NCBI GenBank assembly: GCA_035525785.1
Contig: DATLDQ010000001.1
Coordinates: forward strand, 1 to 64,000
Direction: 5' to 3'
DNA from: CADEED01 sp035525785
Lineage (GTDB): Bacteria > Pseudomonadota > Gammaproteobacteria > Steroidobacterales > Steroidobacteraceae
Length of the DNA: 64,000 nucleotides
This document shows, in pieces, positions 25,005 through 36,085 of the stretch. The notes beneath the pieces were generated by a model. It made no database searches. It was not told where the DNA came from and worked only from the letters and a program-made list of their open reading frames with translations. Every line of letters begins with the position of its first letter. Positions within the stretch are counted from its first letter, which is position 1. Made by a program: the position numbers and the translations under genes.

Positions 25005-26345
25005 CTACTCGAGTGGCTGATCGTTGCCCTGCAGGCGCGACACCAGCGCCTTGAGGAACACGCGGTTGAACCGCAGCTGGCACGCGGCCGACACCTGCTC
25101 GAGCAGCGTCGAGCTCACGCGCAGCACGGTCACGGCGGTTTCCGCCTTGATGGTCGCCGTTCGACGCGCGCCGCGCACATAACTGGTCTCGCCGAAGCAG
25201 TCGCCGGAATCCATGGATCCCAGCGCCTTGCCGTGGCGCTCCACGGTGCACTTGCCGTTGACGAGGATGTAGAAGCGGTCGTCCATTTCGCCCTCTTTCA
25301 CGATCTCCTCGCCCGCCGGGTAGTCGGTCATGCTGCTGGCGCGCAGCACCTCCCAGATCTCGGCGTGTGAAAAGTCGTGGAAGAAGCGCAGACGGCGCAG
25401 TACGTTGAATTGTTCCTGCTGGTCGACGCGGGCATTCTGCTCGCGCAGGCGCTGGTGCACGCGCGTGAGCTCGGCCGCGAAATCGGCGCCTGACTTCTGG
25501 CGCTTGTCCGGCGCCTTCATCATCGCCGTGGCGATGATCTCCTCGAGATCCTCGGGGACGTCCTTGCGCTGCGTGTGGATCGGCGGCGGCGTGGCGTACA
25601 CGATCTGGTGCAGCAGCTTCACGAGGTTGCCGGCGCGGAACGGCCGGATACCCGTGAGCAGCTCGTACATCACCGCGCCCAGAGAATACAGGTCGGAGTG
25701 GTGCGTGAGCTCGAGGCTCTGCACCTGCTCGGGCGACATGTACGAGGGCGACCCGGCGATGCCCTCGATGCGCGAGATCTCGGAGTCCGCGATCAGCGCG
25801 ATGCCGAAGTCGATGATGCGCACGTCGGAATCCTGCGTGAGCATGATGTTCGACGGTTTGATATCCCGGTGGATGACCCCACGCGTATGGGCGTAGTGCA
25901 GCGCCTTCGCGCACTTGAACATGATCTCCACCACGTCGTCGACGCGCAGGAGGTTGTCAGGGCGGCAGTACGACGAGAGCGTGCGCGCGCCGTGCACGTG
26001 CTCGGTGACGATGTAGCAGCGGCCGTTCTCTTCGCCGGCGTCGTAGATGGGCAGGATGTGCGGGTGCTGCAGCATGCCCACCATGTGGGCTTCCGACAGG
26101 AACATCTTGCGCGCGATCTTGGCGCGTTCGTCGCTCGCATCCTGGTCCATGTTGTAGACCTTGATGGCGACGTCGCGGCCGTAATAGGCGTCGTGCGATA
26201 GATAGACCGTGCCGGTGGACCCGCGGCCTACCTCGTTGATGATTACATATTTACCGATGCGATCCGGAACGCGGCTCTCCAGGATCTTCTGCGCCTGCGC
26301 TTCGGTCCCGGTACCCGTACCGATCGTGGTGGCTTGCAACGGCAT
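25005..26345 (-). CDS. Ser/Thr protein kinase with C-terminal cyclic-nucleotide-binding domain
   Basis: This 446-residue cytoplasmic protein has a Hanks-type kinase (about 32-295): glycine loop GRGSTG (40-45), Lys62 in VAIKVY, catalytic loop HRDIKPSN (159-166), DFG (179-181) and SPE (204-206). A helical linker (about 300-325) follows, then a cNMP-binding/CRP-type domain (about 325-440; EEIVKEGEMDDRFYILVNG, GDCFGETSYVRGARRTATI). There are no membrane segments. This is a eukaryotic-like arrangement in which a nucleotide could gate the kinase. The start is the ATG at 26345; a GTG further upstream is also open. It lies downstream of thiL, where pgpA is common in gammaproteobacteria. Substrates are unknown. 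Confidence 0.88.
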   Translation of the reverse strand: MPLQATTIGTGTGTEAQAQKILESRVPDRIGKYVIINEVGRGSTGTVYLSHDAYYGRDVAIKVYNMDQDASDERAKIARKMFLSEAHMVGMLQHPHILPIYDAGEENGRCYIVTEHVHGARTLSSYCRPDNLLRVDDVVEIMFKCAKALHYAHTRGVIHRDIKPSNIMLTQDSDVRIIDFGIALIADSEISRIEGIAGSPSYMSPEQVQSLELTHHSDLYSLGAVMYELLTGIRPFRAGNLVKLLHQIVYATPPPIHTQRKDVPEDLEEIIATAMMKAPDKRQKSGADFAAELTRVHQRLREQNARVDQQEQFNVLRRLRFFHDFSHAEIWEVLRASSMTDYPAGEEIVKEGEMDDRFYILVNGKCTVERHGKALGSMDSGDCFGETSYVRGARRTATIKAETAVTVLRVSSTLLEQVSAACQLRFNRVFLKALVSRLQGNDQPLE

Positions 26346-26433
26346 GACGAACGGCAGAATAAGGCCGCGTGCCCGCAACGGATGTGACCCGCTTCAAGGG
26401 ATCACCGGCGAGCCGCGAGGTAACGGCGAATGC

Positions 26434-27405
26434 CTACGTGGCGAAGTGGTCGAAACCGGACCCCGAGAACTGCATCACACCTCCCCGGGCGAAAACCCGC
26501 ACGCCCTTTCCGGCCACCAGGCTGCCGATGCGCGTGACCGGACCCAGCCCGCGCGCGACGGCATTCGTCATGGCGCCGAGTCTCGCGAGCGGGACGGCGA
26601 ACAGCAATTCGTAGTCCTCACCACCCGTGAGCGCGTACTCCCGCGCCGCTTCGCGGCCCACGGCGCCCAACAACGATTCGGACACCGGCAACGCCGCGGC
26701 GTCGAGTTCCGCGCCGCAGCCGCTGGCGGCGCAGAGCTTCTCGAGGTCGCCGCCCAGGCCATCCGAGACGTCGATGCAGGCGCTGGCGAGGCCTCGCAGT
26801 GCCACACCGATGTCGCATCGCGGCGTCGGGAACAGGAAGCGGTCGCGCAGTATCTGGGCCGACATGGCGTCGGGGACGTGCAGCCGGCCTTGCTCGAGTG
26901 CAAGGCCTGCCGCCGAATCTCCGGGCGAGCCCGAGACGAATACGGCGTCACCCGGCTGTCCGCCCTTGCGTTCGAGCGCGACGCCGATGGGAACGATGCC
27001 CACCATGGTCACCGTGATGCTCAGCGGCCCACGCGTGGTGTCGCCGCCTATCAACGCGACGCCGTGTTTGCGGCACAGGTCTCCAGCCGCGCGCGAGAAC
27101 TGCGCCAGCCACGCTTCATCCGCCTTGGGCAAGGTGAGCGCCAGCACTGCCCAGGCCGGTTCGGCGCCCATGGCGGCGATGTCCGAGAGATTCACGGCGA
27201 ATGCCCGGTGACCGATGGAAGCGGCGGGCGAGCCCGGCGGGAAGTGCACGCCCTCGAGCAAGGAGTCGGTGACCACGACCAGCTCTCGCGAGGATGGCGG
27301 CATCACCACCGCGCCATCGTCACCCACACCGATGCGCACGTCGGTGCGCTCGGCGCCGACGCGGGAGAAATACCTCGTGATGAGTTCGAATTCACCCGCG
27401 GCCAT
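26434..27405 (-). CDS. thiL: Thiamine-monophosphate kinase
   Basis: ThiL phosphorylates thiamine monophosphate to the cofactor thiamine diphosphate in the cytoplasm. The 323-residue protein begins with the family motif GEFELITRYF and shows the AIR-synthase-like fold blocks GVGDDGAVV, VVVTDSLLEGVHF, NLSDIAAMGAEPAW, GGDTTRGPLS and IDVSDGLGGDLEKL, then LTGGEDYELLF. It follows nusB by 60 bases in the conserved rib-nusB-thiL order. Length and motifs are complete. Confidence 0.95.
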   Translation of the reverse strand: MAAGEFELITRYFSRVGAERTDVRIGVGDDGAVVMPPSSRELVVVTDSLLEGVHFPPGSPAASIGHRAFAVNLSDIAAMGAEPAWAVLALTLPKADEAWLAQFSRAAGDLCRKHGVALIGGDTTRGPLSITVTMVGIVPIGVALERKGGQPGDAVFVSGSPGDSAAGLALEQGRLHVPDAMSAQILRDRFLFPTPRCDIGVALRGLASACIDVSDGLGGDLEKLCAASGCGAELDAAALPVSESLLGAVGREAAREYALTGGEDYELLFAVPLARLGAMTNAVARGLGPVTRIGSLVAGKGVRVFARGGVMQFSGSGFDHFAT

Positions 27406-27465
27406 GTGGATCTCTCGAAGGACGGCGCCGCTCGGACGCCGCAGGAGTGGCGCGCGAGCGCCTGG

Positions 27466-27903
27466 CTAGTGCTCGTGCGGCCGCAACTGCTTGGCCGCGG
27501 TGTCCAGCACCGCGTTCACGAACTTGTGGCTGTCGGTGGCGCCGAACCGCTTGGCGAGACCCACGGCCTCGTTGATCACCACGCGGTATGGCACGTCGGG
27601 GGCCGAGCGCAGCTCGTGCGCGCCGACCCAGAGCACCGCGCGCTCCACCGGATCGAGCTCGGTGGGCTTGCGGTCCATCCACGTGGCGAGCGCGGTGTCG
27701 AGCGCCTCGCTGTGCGTGCAGACTTCGGTGACCATCTGGTTGAAGTAACCGCGGTCGGCCTTGCGCATGTCTTCGTCCGCGGCGAATTCGCTGACGACGT
27801 CCTGCCAGGGCGCCGAATTGAGCTGCCAGCGATACAGCGCCTGCATGGCAAGCTTGCGCGCCACGGCGCGGCGGGCCGAGGCGGGACTGATACCGGGACT
27901 CAC
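27466..27903 (-). CDS. nusB: Transcription antitermination protein NusB
   Basis: NusB binds boxA RNA with NusE (S10) and supports antitermination, mainly in rRNA operons. The all-helical 145-residue protein has ARKLAMQALYRWQL, the FNQMVTEV segment, the LDPVERAVLWVGAHEL core and VINEAVGLAKRFG followed by FVNAVLD, all diagnostic. The GTG at 27903 overlaps the ribH stop by four bases (GTGA), fixing the start and showing translational coupling with lumazine synthase. Confidence 0.95.
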   Translation of the reverse strand: MSPGISPASARRAVARKLAMQALYRWQLNSAPWQDVVSEFAADEDMRKADRGYFNQMVTEVCTHSEALDTALATWMDRKPTELDPVERAVLWVGAHELRSAPDVPYRVVINEAVGLAKRFGATDSHKFVNAVLDTAAKQLRPHEH

Positions 27904-28433
27904 CTGCGCACCTTCCGCTTGCCCGCACCGCGCGGCTTGTTCGACGAAGAACCCGCGCGCGGCGGCAGAGCGGGCGACAGCAGCTGGATCATCTCGAGTG
28001 CCGCCTCGAGTGACTCGCGTCCCTTGTTCATGCGCGCGACGTCGGCGCGCTCCTCGGCCTGCGCCTGGTTCTCGGTGGTCAGCACGCCGAAGATCACCGG
28101 CACGCCCGTGGACAGCCCGGCGTCCATGAGGCCGCGCGCGCACTCACCGGCGACGTAATCGAAGTGTGGCGTGTCGCCGCGAATCACGCAGCCCAGCGCG
28201 ACGACGGCATCGACGCCGCCACTCGCCGCGAACATCTTGGCCGCGAGCGGCAGCTCGAAGGCGCCCGGCACTCGTTCGACCAGCAGGCGCGAATCGTCGC
28301 CCCCGTGATCGCGCCAGGCCTGGCGGGCGCCTGCGATGAGCTGGTCGACCAGCGCAGCATTGAAGCGCGCGGCGATGAGCACCACGCGGCGGCGGCTGGC
28401 ATCGGAGCGAACACTGGAAATGGAACCGGTCAT
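27900..28433 (-). CDS. ribH: 6,7-dimethyl-8-ribityllumazine synthase
   Basis: Lumazine synthase joins 3,4-dihydroxy-2-butanone 4-phosphate with the pyrimidine product of RibD, the penultimate riboflavin step. The 177-residue chain has ARFNAALVDQLIAGA, the VPGAFELPLAA block, ALGCVIRGDTPHFDYV with the catalytic His region, and GVPVIFGVLTTEN. The C-terminus has a longer basic tail (PPRAGSSSNKPRGAGKRKVRR spans the last 21 residues) than usual, which may be disordered. It is coupled to nusB by a four-base overlap. Confidence 0.95.
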   Translation of the reverse strand: MTGSISSVRSDASRRRVVLIAARFNAALVDQLIAGARQAWRDHGGDDSRLLVERVPGAFELPLAAKMFAASGGVDAVVALGCVIRGDTPHFDYVAGECARGLMDAGLSTGVPVIFGVLTTENQAQAEERADVARMNKGRESLEAALEMIQLLSPALPPRAGSSSNKPRGAGKRKVRR

Positions 28434-28454
28434 GAGGGCGCGAAGTATACCGGC

Positions 28455-29576
28455 CTACTCGGCCACGTATCCCGTGATCTCGAGGCCGAAGGCCGATATG
28501 CCCTGCAATTGTTTGGGCGCAGACAGCACCTGCATGCGCGTCACACCGAGATCCTTGAGTATCTGCGCGCCAATGCCATAGGTGCGCAACACCTGTGGCG
28601 GCGCGTGCAATGCAGGCTTCGATGCGACGTTCTGTGCCGTCTTCTGGTTCAGGGCCGCCACCGCGTCGGCGAGCTCGCGCGGCGAACTGTGATCGCGCAA
28701 GACGATCACCACGCCGGCACCCACCTCGGCGATGCGCTTCATGGCATCGCGCAGCGTCCACGTGCGGCCGGGCTCGCGCAGCCCGACGATGTCGCTCAAC
28801 GTATCGATGGGATGCACGCGTACCAGCGGCGAGTTGACCGCGCCGAGATCGCCGCGCACCAGCGCGAGGTGCACGTCCTTGTGGACATGATCCTCGTAGG
28901 CGATGAGGCGGAACGCGCCGAATTCCGTCTGCACGTCCTGCTCGGCGATGCGTTCGACCGAACGCTCCTGCTTCAGGCGGTAGCGGATCAGGTCGGCGAT
29001 CGTGCCGATCTTGATGCCGTGCTTCTCCGCGAAAGCTTCGAGATCGGGGCGCCGCGCCATGGTGCCGTCGTCGTTCATGATCTCGACGATCACCGAGGAT
29101 GGATCGAGCCCCGCGAGGCGCGCCAGGTCGCAACCGGCTTCGGTATGACCCGCGCGAGTCAGCACACCGCCCGGTTGCGCCATCACCGGGAAGATGTGCC
29201 CGGGCTGTCGCAGGTCTTCGGGACGCGCCTCGGGCGCCACCGCCGTGAGCACGGTGTGAGCGCGGTCGTGCGCGGAGATGCCGGTGGTCACGCCCTCCGC
29301 CGCTTCGATGGAGAGCGTGAAGTTGGTGCGATGCTCGCGGTGCGTCTCGCTCACCATGAGCGGCAGGCGCAGCTGGCGGCAGCGGTCCGCGGTCAGTGTC
29401 AGGCAGATGAGCCCGCGACCGAAACGCGCCATGAAGTTGATGTCCGCGGCGCTCACCTTCTGCGCGGCCATGAGCAGGTCGCCTTCGTTCTCGCGATCCT
29501 CGTCGTCCATGATCACGACCATGCGGCCGGCGGCGATGTCGGCGAGTATTTCTTCGATGCTGTTCAGCGGTTTCAT
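28455..29576 (-). CDS. ribBA: 3,4-dihydroxy-2-butanone 4-phosphate synthase with degenerate RibA domain
   Basis: The N-terminal RibB domain (about 1-205) is complete: DDEDRENEGD (24-33), the Thr-rich REHRTNFTLS, GISAHDRAHT, QPGHIFPV and HTEAGCDLARLAG. The C-terminal half (about 210-373) is shaped like GTP cyclohydrolase II, but the zinc-binding cysteine block (CxxGD...CxC) is absent; that place reads LVRGDLGAVNSPLVRVH. So the protein should make DHBP from ribulose 5-phosphate but not open the GTP ring, and a separate RibA must exist elsewhere. The start ATG at 29576 overlaps the ribE stop (ATGA). Confidence 0.9.
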   Translation of the reverse strand: MKPLNSIEEILADIAAGRMVVIMDDEDRENEGDLLMAAQKVSAADINFMARFGRGLICLTLTADRCRQLRLPLMVSETHREHRTNFTLSIEAAEGVTTGISAHDRAHTVLTAVAPEARPEDLRQPGHIFPVMAQPGGVLTRAGHTEAGCDLARLAGLDPSSVIVEIMNDDGTMARRPDLEAFAEKHGIKIGTIADLIRYRLKQERSVERIAEQDVQTEFGAFRLIAYEDHVHKDVHLALVRGDLGAVNSPLVRVHPIDTLSDIVGLREPGRTWTLRDAMKRIAEVGAGVVIVLRDHSSPRELADAVAALNQKTAQNVASKPALHAPPQVLRTYGIGAQILKDLGVTRMQVLSAPKQLQGISAFGLEITGYVAE

Positions 29577-30184
29577 TTTATTTCTGTGTTCAGCCGTTCG
29601 ACGTAACGCGCCAGCAGGTCGATCTCGAGATTGAGGCGCGAGCCGCGTTCGAGCCCACCCAACGTGGTGACTTCGAGCGTATGCGGGATCAGGTTGATGG
29701 AAAAACGCGGGCCTGCCACCGCATTCACGGTGAGACTCACGCCATCGAGCGTCACCGAGCCCTTGCGCGCGATGTAGCGCGCGAGTTCCTGCGGCGCTGA
29801 CAGCTCCACGCGCAGCGACCGCGCGTCTGCGACCGTCGACAGCACCTCTGCGATGCCGTCGACATGACCCGAGACCCAGTGGCCGCCGAGACTGTCGCCG
29901 GCGCGCAAGGCGGGTTCCAGGTTCACGCGAGCTCCGGCCCGTCGGCCAGCGAGCGTCGTCACGCTGAGCGTCTCGGCGGACACATCGGCAACGAAGGCCG
30001 AGGCGCGCCGCTCGGCGACCGTGAGGCAGACGCCATCGACGCAGATGCTGTCGCCGAGATTGAGCCGGTCGGCGGCGATGCCCGCGTACGCGATCTCGAG
30101 GCGTACGTCGCGCGCGCCTTCCGCTCCGGCGCGCAGCTCGACGCTCGCCACCGTGCCGATCTCCTGGACGATGCCCGTGAACAT
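29573..30184 (-). CDS. ribE: Riboflavin synthase, alpha chain
   Basis: Riboflavin synthase dismutates two 6,7-dimethyl-8-ribityllumazine molecules into riboflavin and a pyrimidine. The 203-residue protein starts with the universal MFTGIVQEIGTV and shows the duplicated lumazine-binding domain: GDSICVDGVCLTV in the first half, GSVTLDGVSLTVNAV in the second, plus GGHWVSGHVDG. The MFTG start at 30184 is preferred to MRS three codons earlier. It sits six bases after ribD and overlaps ribBA by four bases. The symbol ribC is used for the same enzyme in some species. Confidence 0.95.
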   Translation of the reverse strand: MFTGIVQEIGTVASVELRAGAEGARDVRLEIAYAGIAADRLNLGDSICVDGVCLTVAERRASAFVADVSAETLSVTTLAGRRAGARVNLEPALRAGDSLGGHWVSGHVDGIAEVLSTVADARSLRVELSAPQELARYIARKGSVTLDGVSLTVNAVAGPRFSINLIPHTLEVTTLGGLERGSRLNLEIDLLARYVERLNTEIK

Positions 30185-30189
30185 GCTCC

Positions 30190-31293
30190 TCATCCTTCCT
30201 TGCCGGCACGCGGACGCAGTCGCAGGCGCAAGTCCGCACCGATGTGTTTCGAATCCAGCAGATCGAACCCGGGCGCGGCCGCGAGCTTGGTCAGGCGCGC
30301 GAGCTTCGCGAGAGGCCTCGCGTGCGGACCGAGAAGGCGCGGCGCCACGTACAGCAACCACTCGTCCACGAGGCCCGCGGACAACAGCGCGCCTGAGAGT
30401 CGCGGACCGGCTTCCACCAGCACTTCGTTGATCTCGAGCTCGGCGAGTCGCGCAAATACGCGTTTGAGATCGAGGTGCGCGCGCAACGTGCGGATCGGCT
30501 CGACGCGCACCGCATCGGTCGCGCCGGCCGGCGGCTTCTTCCCCGGCGCCGCGCCGGTGAACACCAGCACCTCGCCCGGCGGCGCAAAGATGCGCGCTGA
30601 CTTCTTCACGCGGCGGCGGCGATCGAGCAGCACGCGCAGCGGTTGTCGCGACGACTCGATGCGCACGTCGAGGCGCGGGTCATCCGCGAGCACCGTGTCG
30701 GCGCTGGTCAGCACCGCCGAACTGAGCGCGCGCCAGTGCTGCACGTCCGCGCGCGCTTCCTCACCGGTGATCCACTGGCTCTCACCGTTCGCCAGGGCCG
30801 TGCGGCCGTCGAGGCTGGCCGCGGACTTCAATCGCACGAACGGACGCTTCTCGCGCATGCGCAGCAGGAAGCCGGCGTTGAGATCGCCCGCCTCCTTCGC
30901 GAGCAGCCCGGACTCGACCGTCACACCCGCCTCGCGCAGTAGCTTGGCCCCGCCGCCGTTCACGCGTGGGTTCGGGTCGGCGATGGCGAACACGACGCGG
31001 CGCACCCCGGCCGCGAGCAGCACGTCCACGCAAGGCGGGGTTCGGCCGTGGTGGCAGCAGGGTTCGAGCGTGACGAACGCCGTGGACCCACGCGCGCGCT
31101 CACCCGCGGCACGGATCGCGATGGGTTCGGCGTGCGGCTCACCCGCACGTTCGTGCCAGCCCTCGCCCACGATCTCTTCGTCGCGCACGAGCACCGCGCC
31201 CACGCGCGGATTCGGGTGCGTGCTGTACAGACCGCGCTGGGCGAGCTCCAGCGCGCGGCGCATGGCGGTTTCATCGAAGGCGCTGAACTTCAT
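30190..31293 (-). CDS. ribD: Bifunctional riboflavin deaminase-reductase RibD
   Basis: RibD deaminates the pyrimidine product of GTP cyclohydrolase II and reduces its ribosyl side chain. The N-terminal cytidine-deaminase-like domain has zinc ligands in HAEPIAI and PCCHHGRTPPC; the C-terminal reductase domain (about 150-367) has RPFVRLKSAASLDGRTAL, GSQWITGEEAR-like GESQWITGEEAR and VEAGPRLSGALL. The 367-residue length is standard. Its ATG overlaps the nrdR stop by four bases, giving the common nrdR-ribD pairing. Confidence 0.95.
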   Translation of the reverse strand: MKFSAFDETAMRRALELAQRGLYSTHPNPRVGAVLVRDEEIVGEGWHERAGEPHAEPIAIRAAGERARGSTAFVTLEPCCHHGRTPPCVDVLLAAGVRRVVFAIADPNPRVNGGGAKLLREAGVTVESGLLAKEAGDLNAGFLLRMREKRPFVRLKSAASLDGRTALANGESQWITGEEARADVQHWRALSSAVLTSADTVLADDPRLDVRIESSRQPLRVLLDRRRRVKKSARIFAPPGEVLVFTGAAPGKKPPAGATDAVRVEPIRTLRAHLDLKRVFARLAELEINEVLVEAGPRLSGALLSAGLVDEWLLYVAPRLLGPHARPLAKLARLTKLAAAPGFDLLDSKHIGADLRLRLRPRAGKEG

Positions 31294-31835
31294 GCCCCCG
31301 CCTTGCCCTTGTCTTTCGCCTGGCGCGACTTCGGCGTGTCGCCGGGCAGCAGCTCGAGCTGGTCCTCGCTGGGTATCCGGCCGCGGCGATGATGTAGACG
31401 GTCGATCTCCTCGCGGAAAGCCTCCACGTCCTGGAACTGGCGGTACACGGAGGCGTAACGCACGTAGGCCACTTCATCGAGCTTGTGCAGCTCGTCCATG
31501 ACGATCTCGCCGATCTGCCGCGACGTGACTTCGCGCTCGCCGAGCCCGCGCAGCTTGCGCGTGATGTGGCCGACCGCGTCTTCGATGGACTCACCGCTCA
31601 CTGGGCGCTTTTCGAGCGCCTTGGTAAGACCGTTGCGCAGCTTGCCCTCATCGAAAGGCACGCGCCGCTGGTCGCTCTTGATGACCATGGGCATGACCAG
31701 CTCCGCGGTTTCGAACGTGGTGAACCGCTCACCACATTGCAGGCACTCGCGGCGACGGCGGATCTGCGCGCCCTCGGCCGCCAGACGCGAGTCGTTCACC
31801 TTGGTTTCCGGATGCGCGCAGAAGGGACAGTACAT
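31290..31835 (-). CDS. nrdR: Transcriptional repressor NrdR
   Basis: NrdR senses ATP/dATP through an ATP-cone and represses ribonucleotide reductase genes at NrdR boxes. The protein opens with the zinc ribbon CPFC...CLQCGERFTTFE and continues with the ATP-cone (VIKSDQRRVPFDEGKLRNGL, KALEKRP). At 181 residues it is longer than the usual 150 or so because of a charged C-terminal tail (EDQLELLPGDTPKSRQAKDK). It lies upstream of ribD with a four-base overlap and 51 bases after glyA. Confidence 0.95.
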   Translation of the reverse strand: MYCPFCAHPETKVNDSRLAAEGAQIRRRRECLQCGERFTTFETAELVMPMVIKSDQRRVPFDEGKLRNGLTKALEKRPVSGESIEDAVGHITRKLRGLGEREVTSRQIGEIVMDELHKLDEVAYVRYASVYRQFQDVEAFREEIDRLHHRRGRIPSEDQLELLPGDTPKSRQAKDKGKAGA

Positions 31836-31886
31836 GGCCCGCCTAGCTACACGTCCGGCCGGCCCCCGCTATGGAGGGCCGTGCCA

Positions 31887-33143
<1,257 letters not shown>

Positions 33144-33219
33144 GGATTGGGCCTCGCGGGTGAATCCGGGGGGCCGCGAATTGTAAGGTGCCGCGTGAGG
33201 AAAGTGGGGAAAAGCCGCG

Positions 33220-33243
33220 AAAAAACCCCTACCAATCCCGGGG
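33220..33243 (-). terminator. Short GC hairpin with T-tract after the deacetylase-like gene
   Basis: Reading the minus strand, CCCC (33243-33240) and GGGG (33229-33226) can pair around a ten-base loop and are followed by six T residues (33225-33220). This begins one base after the stop of the histone-deacetylase-like gene. The stem is only four pairs, so the terminator may be weak; a second palindrome, AATCCCCGGGATT, overlaps it. Confidence 0.4.
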
Positions 33244-33244
33244 A

Positions 33245-34204
33245 TTAGCCGCGACGCGGCTTTTCTTCACTTTCAAACCTGACACCGAGCAAGCCCTGCA
33301 CCACCCCGGCCCATGCCTGGGCGAGGTTGATGCGGTTGTAGCCGCCGCCGCCGGTTCCGAGAACGCGGCCATGGCCAAGCTCTTCCGCCAGCGCCGAAAG
33401 ATCGCGCGCGGCGCGCTCGTGCGTGGCGGGAGAGAACCGCATGTGCGTGATGGGGTCGCCTTCGACGCTGTCCGCGCCGGCCTGGAGCAGGATGAACTCG
33501 GGCTCGTGCTTGCGGACATGGGCCAGTACCTGGGGCCAGACTTCCGCGAACACGGCGTCGTTTGCGCCGGGCGGCACCGGGATGTTGAGCTTGCTGCCGG
33601 AGCCCGCGCCGGTGCCAGCCTCTTCTGCCGCGCCCGTGCCGGGATAGAGATAGCGCCCGTCCTCGTGAATGTCCGCGAAGATGAGCCCCGGGTCGCTCTC
33701 GAAACCGTAGTACATGCCGTCGCCGTGGTGCGCGTCGATATCCACGTAAGCAATGCGCTTCAAGCCGTGGTTGCGGCGAAGCATTTCGGCCGCGACCCCG
33801 CAGTCGTTGAACACGCAGAAGCCGGCGGCGCCATCGCGCTGCGCATGATGCAGACCGGCGATGGGTACGAATGCCCGGCGCGCCCGCCCCGCCATGATCT
33901 CGTCGGCGGCGAACAGCGTCGCACCCACCACGTCCGCCGCCGCCTCATAGACGCCGCGCCATGCCGGCGTGTCGCCGGCATCGAGATAGCCCTCGCCCGT
34001 GCGCGAGCGTTCCGCGACGAAGTCGAGGTAGCGCGGCGTATGAAAAGATTGCAATTCGTCGCGCGTGGCGGCGCGCGTCTCGGCGATGCGCACGCGCCGA
34101 TCGAGACCACGCTTGGCGAACTCCGCGAGGAAGGCGGCATGGCGATCGGGCCCGAAGGGATGGCCGTCACCGAACCCGTAACGCGCCAGGCGTTCGCCGG
34201 CCAC
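33245..34204 (-). CDS. Histone deacetylase-like (AcuC/APAH family) amidohydrolase
   Basis: This zinc-dependent deacetylase-fold protein has GLHHAQRDGAAGFCVFNDCG, metal ligands in VDIDAHHGDGMYYGF and DIHEDGRYLYPGTG, and the late GTGGGGYN active-site loop. Bacterial members act on acetylated enzymes such as acetyl-CoA synthetase or on acetylpolyamines; the substrate here is unknown. The GTG at 34204 gives 319 residues but cuts into the first beta strand. Nine codons further up, a CTG at 34231 preceded by AAGGAGAGG would add LSAEASVLL and complete the strand, so a CTG start is possible. It stands alone between glyA and ettA. Confidence 0.85.
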   Translation of the reverse strand: MAGERLARYGFGDGHPFGPDRHAAFLAEFAKRGLDRRVRIAETRAATRDELQSFHTPRYLDFVAERSRTGEGYLDAGDTPAWRGVYEAAADVVGATLFAADEIMAGRARRAFVPIAGLHHAQRDGAAGFCVFNDCGVAAEMLRRNHGLKRIAYVDIDAHHGDGMYYGFESDPGLIFADIHEDGRYLYPGTGAAEEAGTGAGSGSKLNIPVPPGANDAVFAEVWPQVLAHVRKHEPEFILLQAGADSVEGDPITHMRFSPATHERAARDLSALAEELGHGRVLGTGGGGYNRINLAQAWAGVVQGLLGVRFESEEKPRRG

Positions 34205-34373
34205 GAGCAGAACGGAAGCTTCAGCGGACAGAGCCCCTCTCCTTCATTGCCCTCTCCCTCATTTTTGTGTCGCCCGGTGCGGTAACCAACCCGGGGCGCG
34301 CGGAAACGTAGCACAGGGCAATGGCGGCTGGATGTAGAATTCCGCGCCCTTTCGACCCCATTTGCACGGACAC

Positions 34374-36050
<1,677 letters not shown>

Positions 36051-36085
36051 TCCTAGGACGGCGATCCGGGCGCGAAGGACTCGGG

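Noticed and set aside
33144..33244. Glycine riboswitch before glyA
   Set aside because: The 101-base leader is too short and lacks the conserved aptamer core; only a -10-like hexamer is visible.
34321..34373. Promoter for ettA at TAGAAT (34335-34340)
   Set aside because: A -10-like hexamer is present but no -35 hexamer stands at a suitable distance, so I do not list it.
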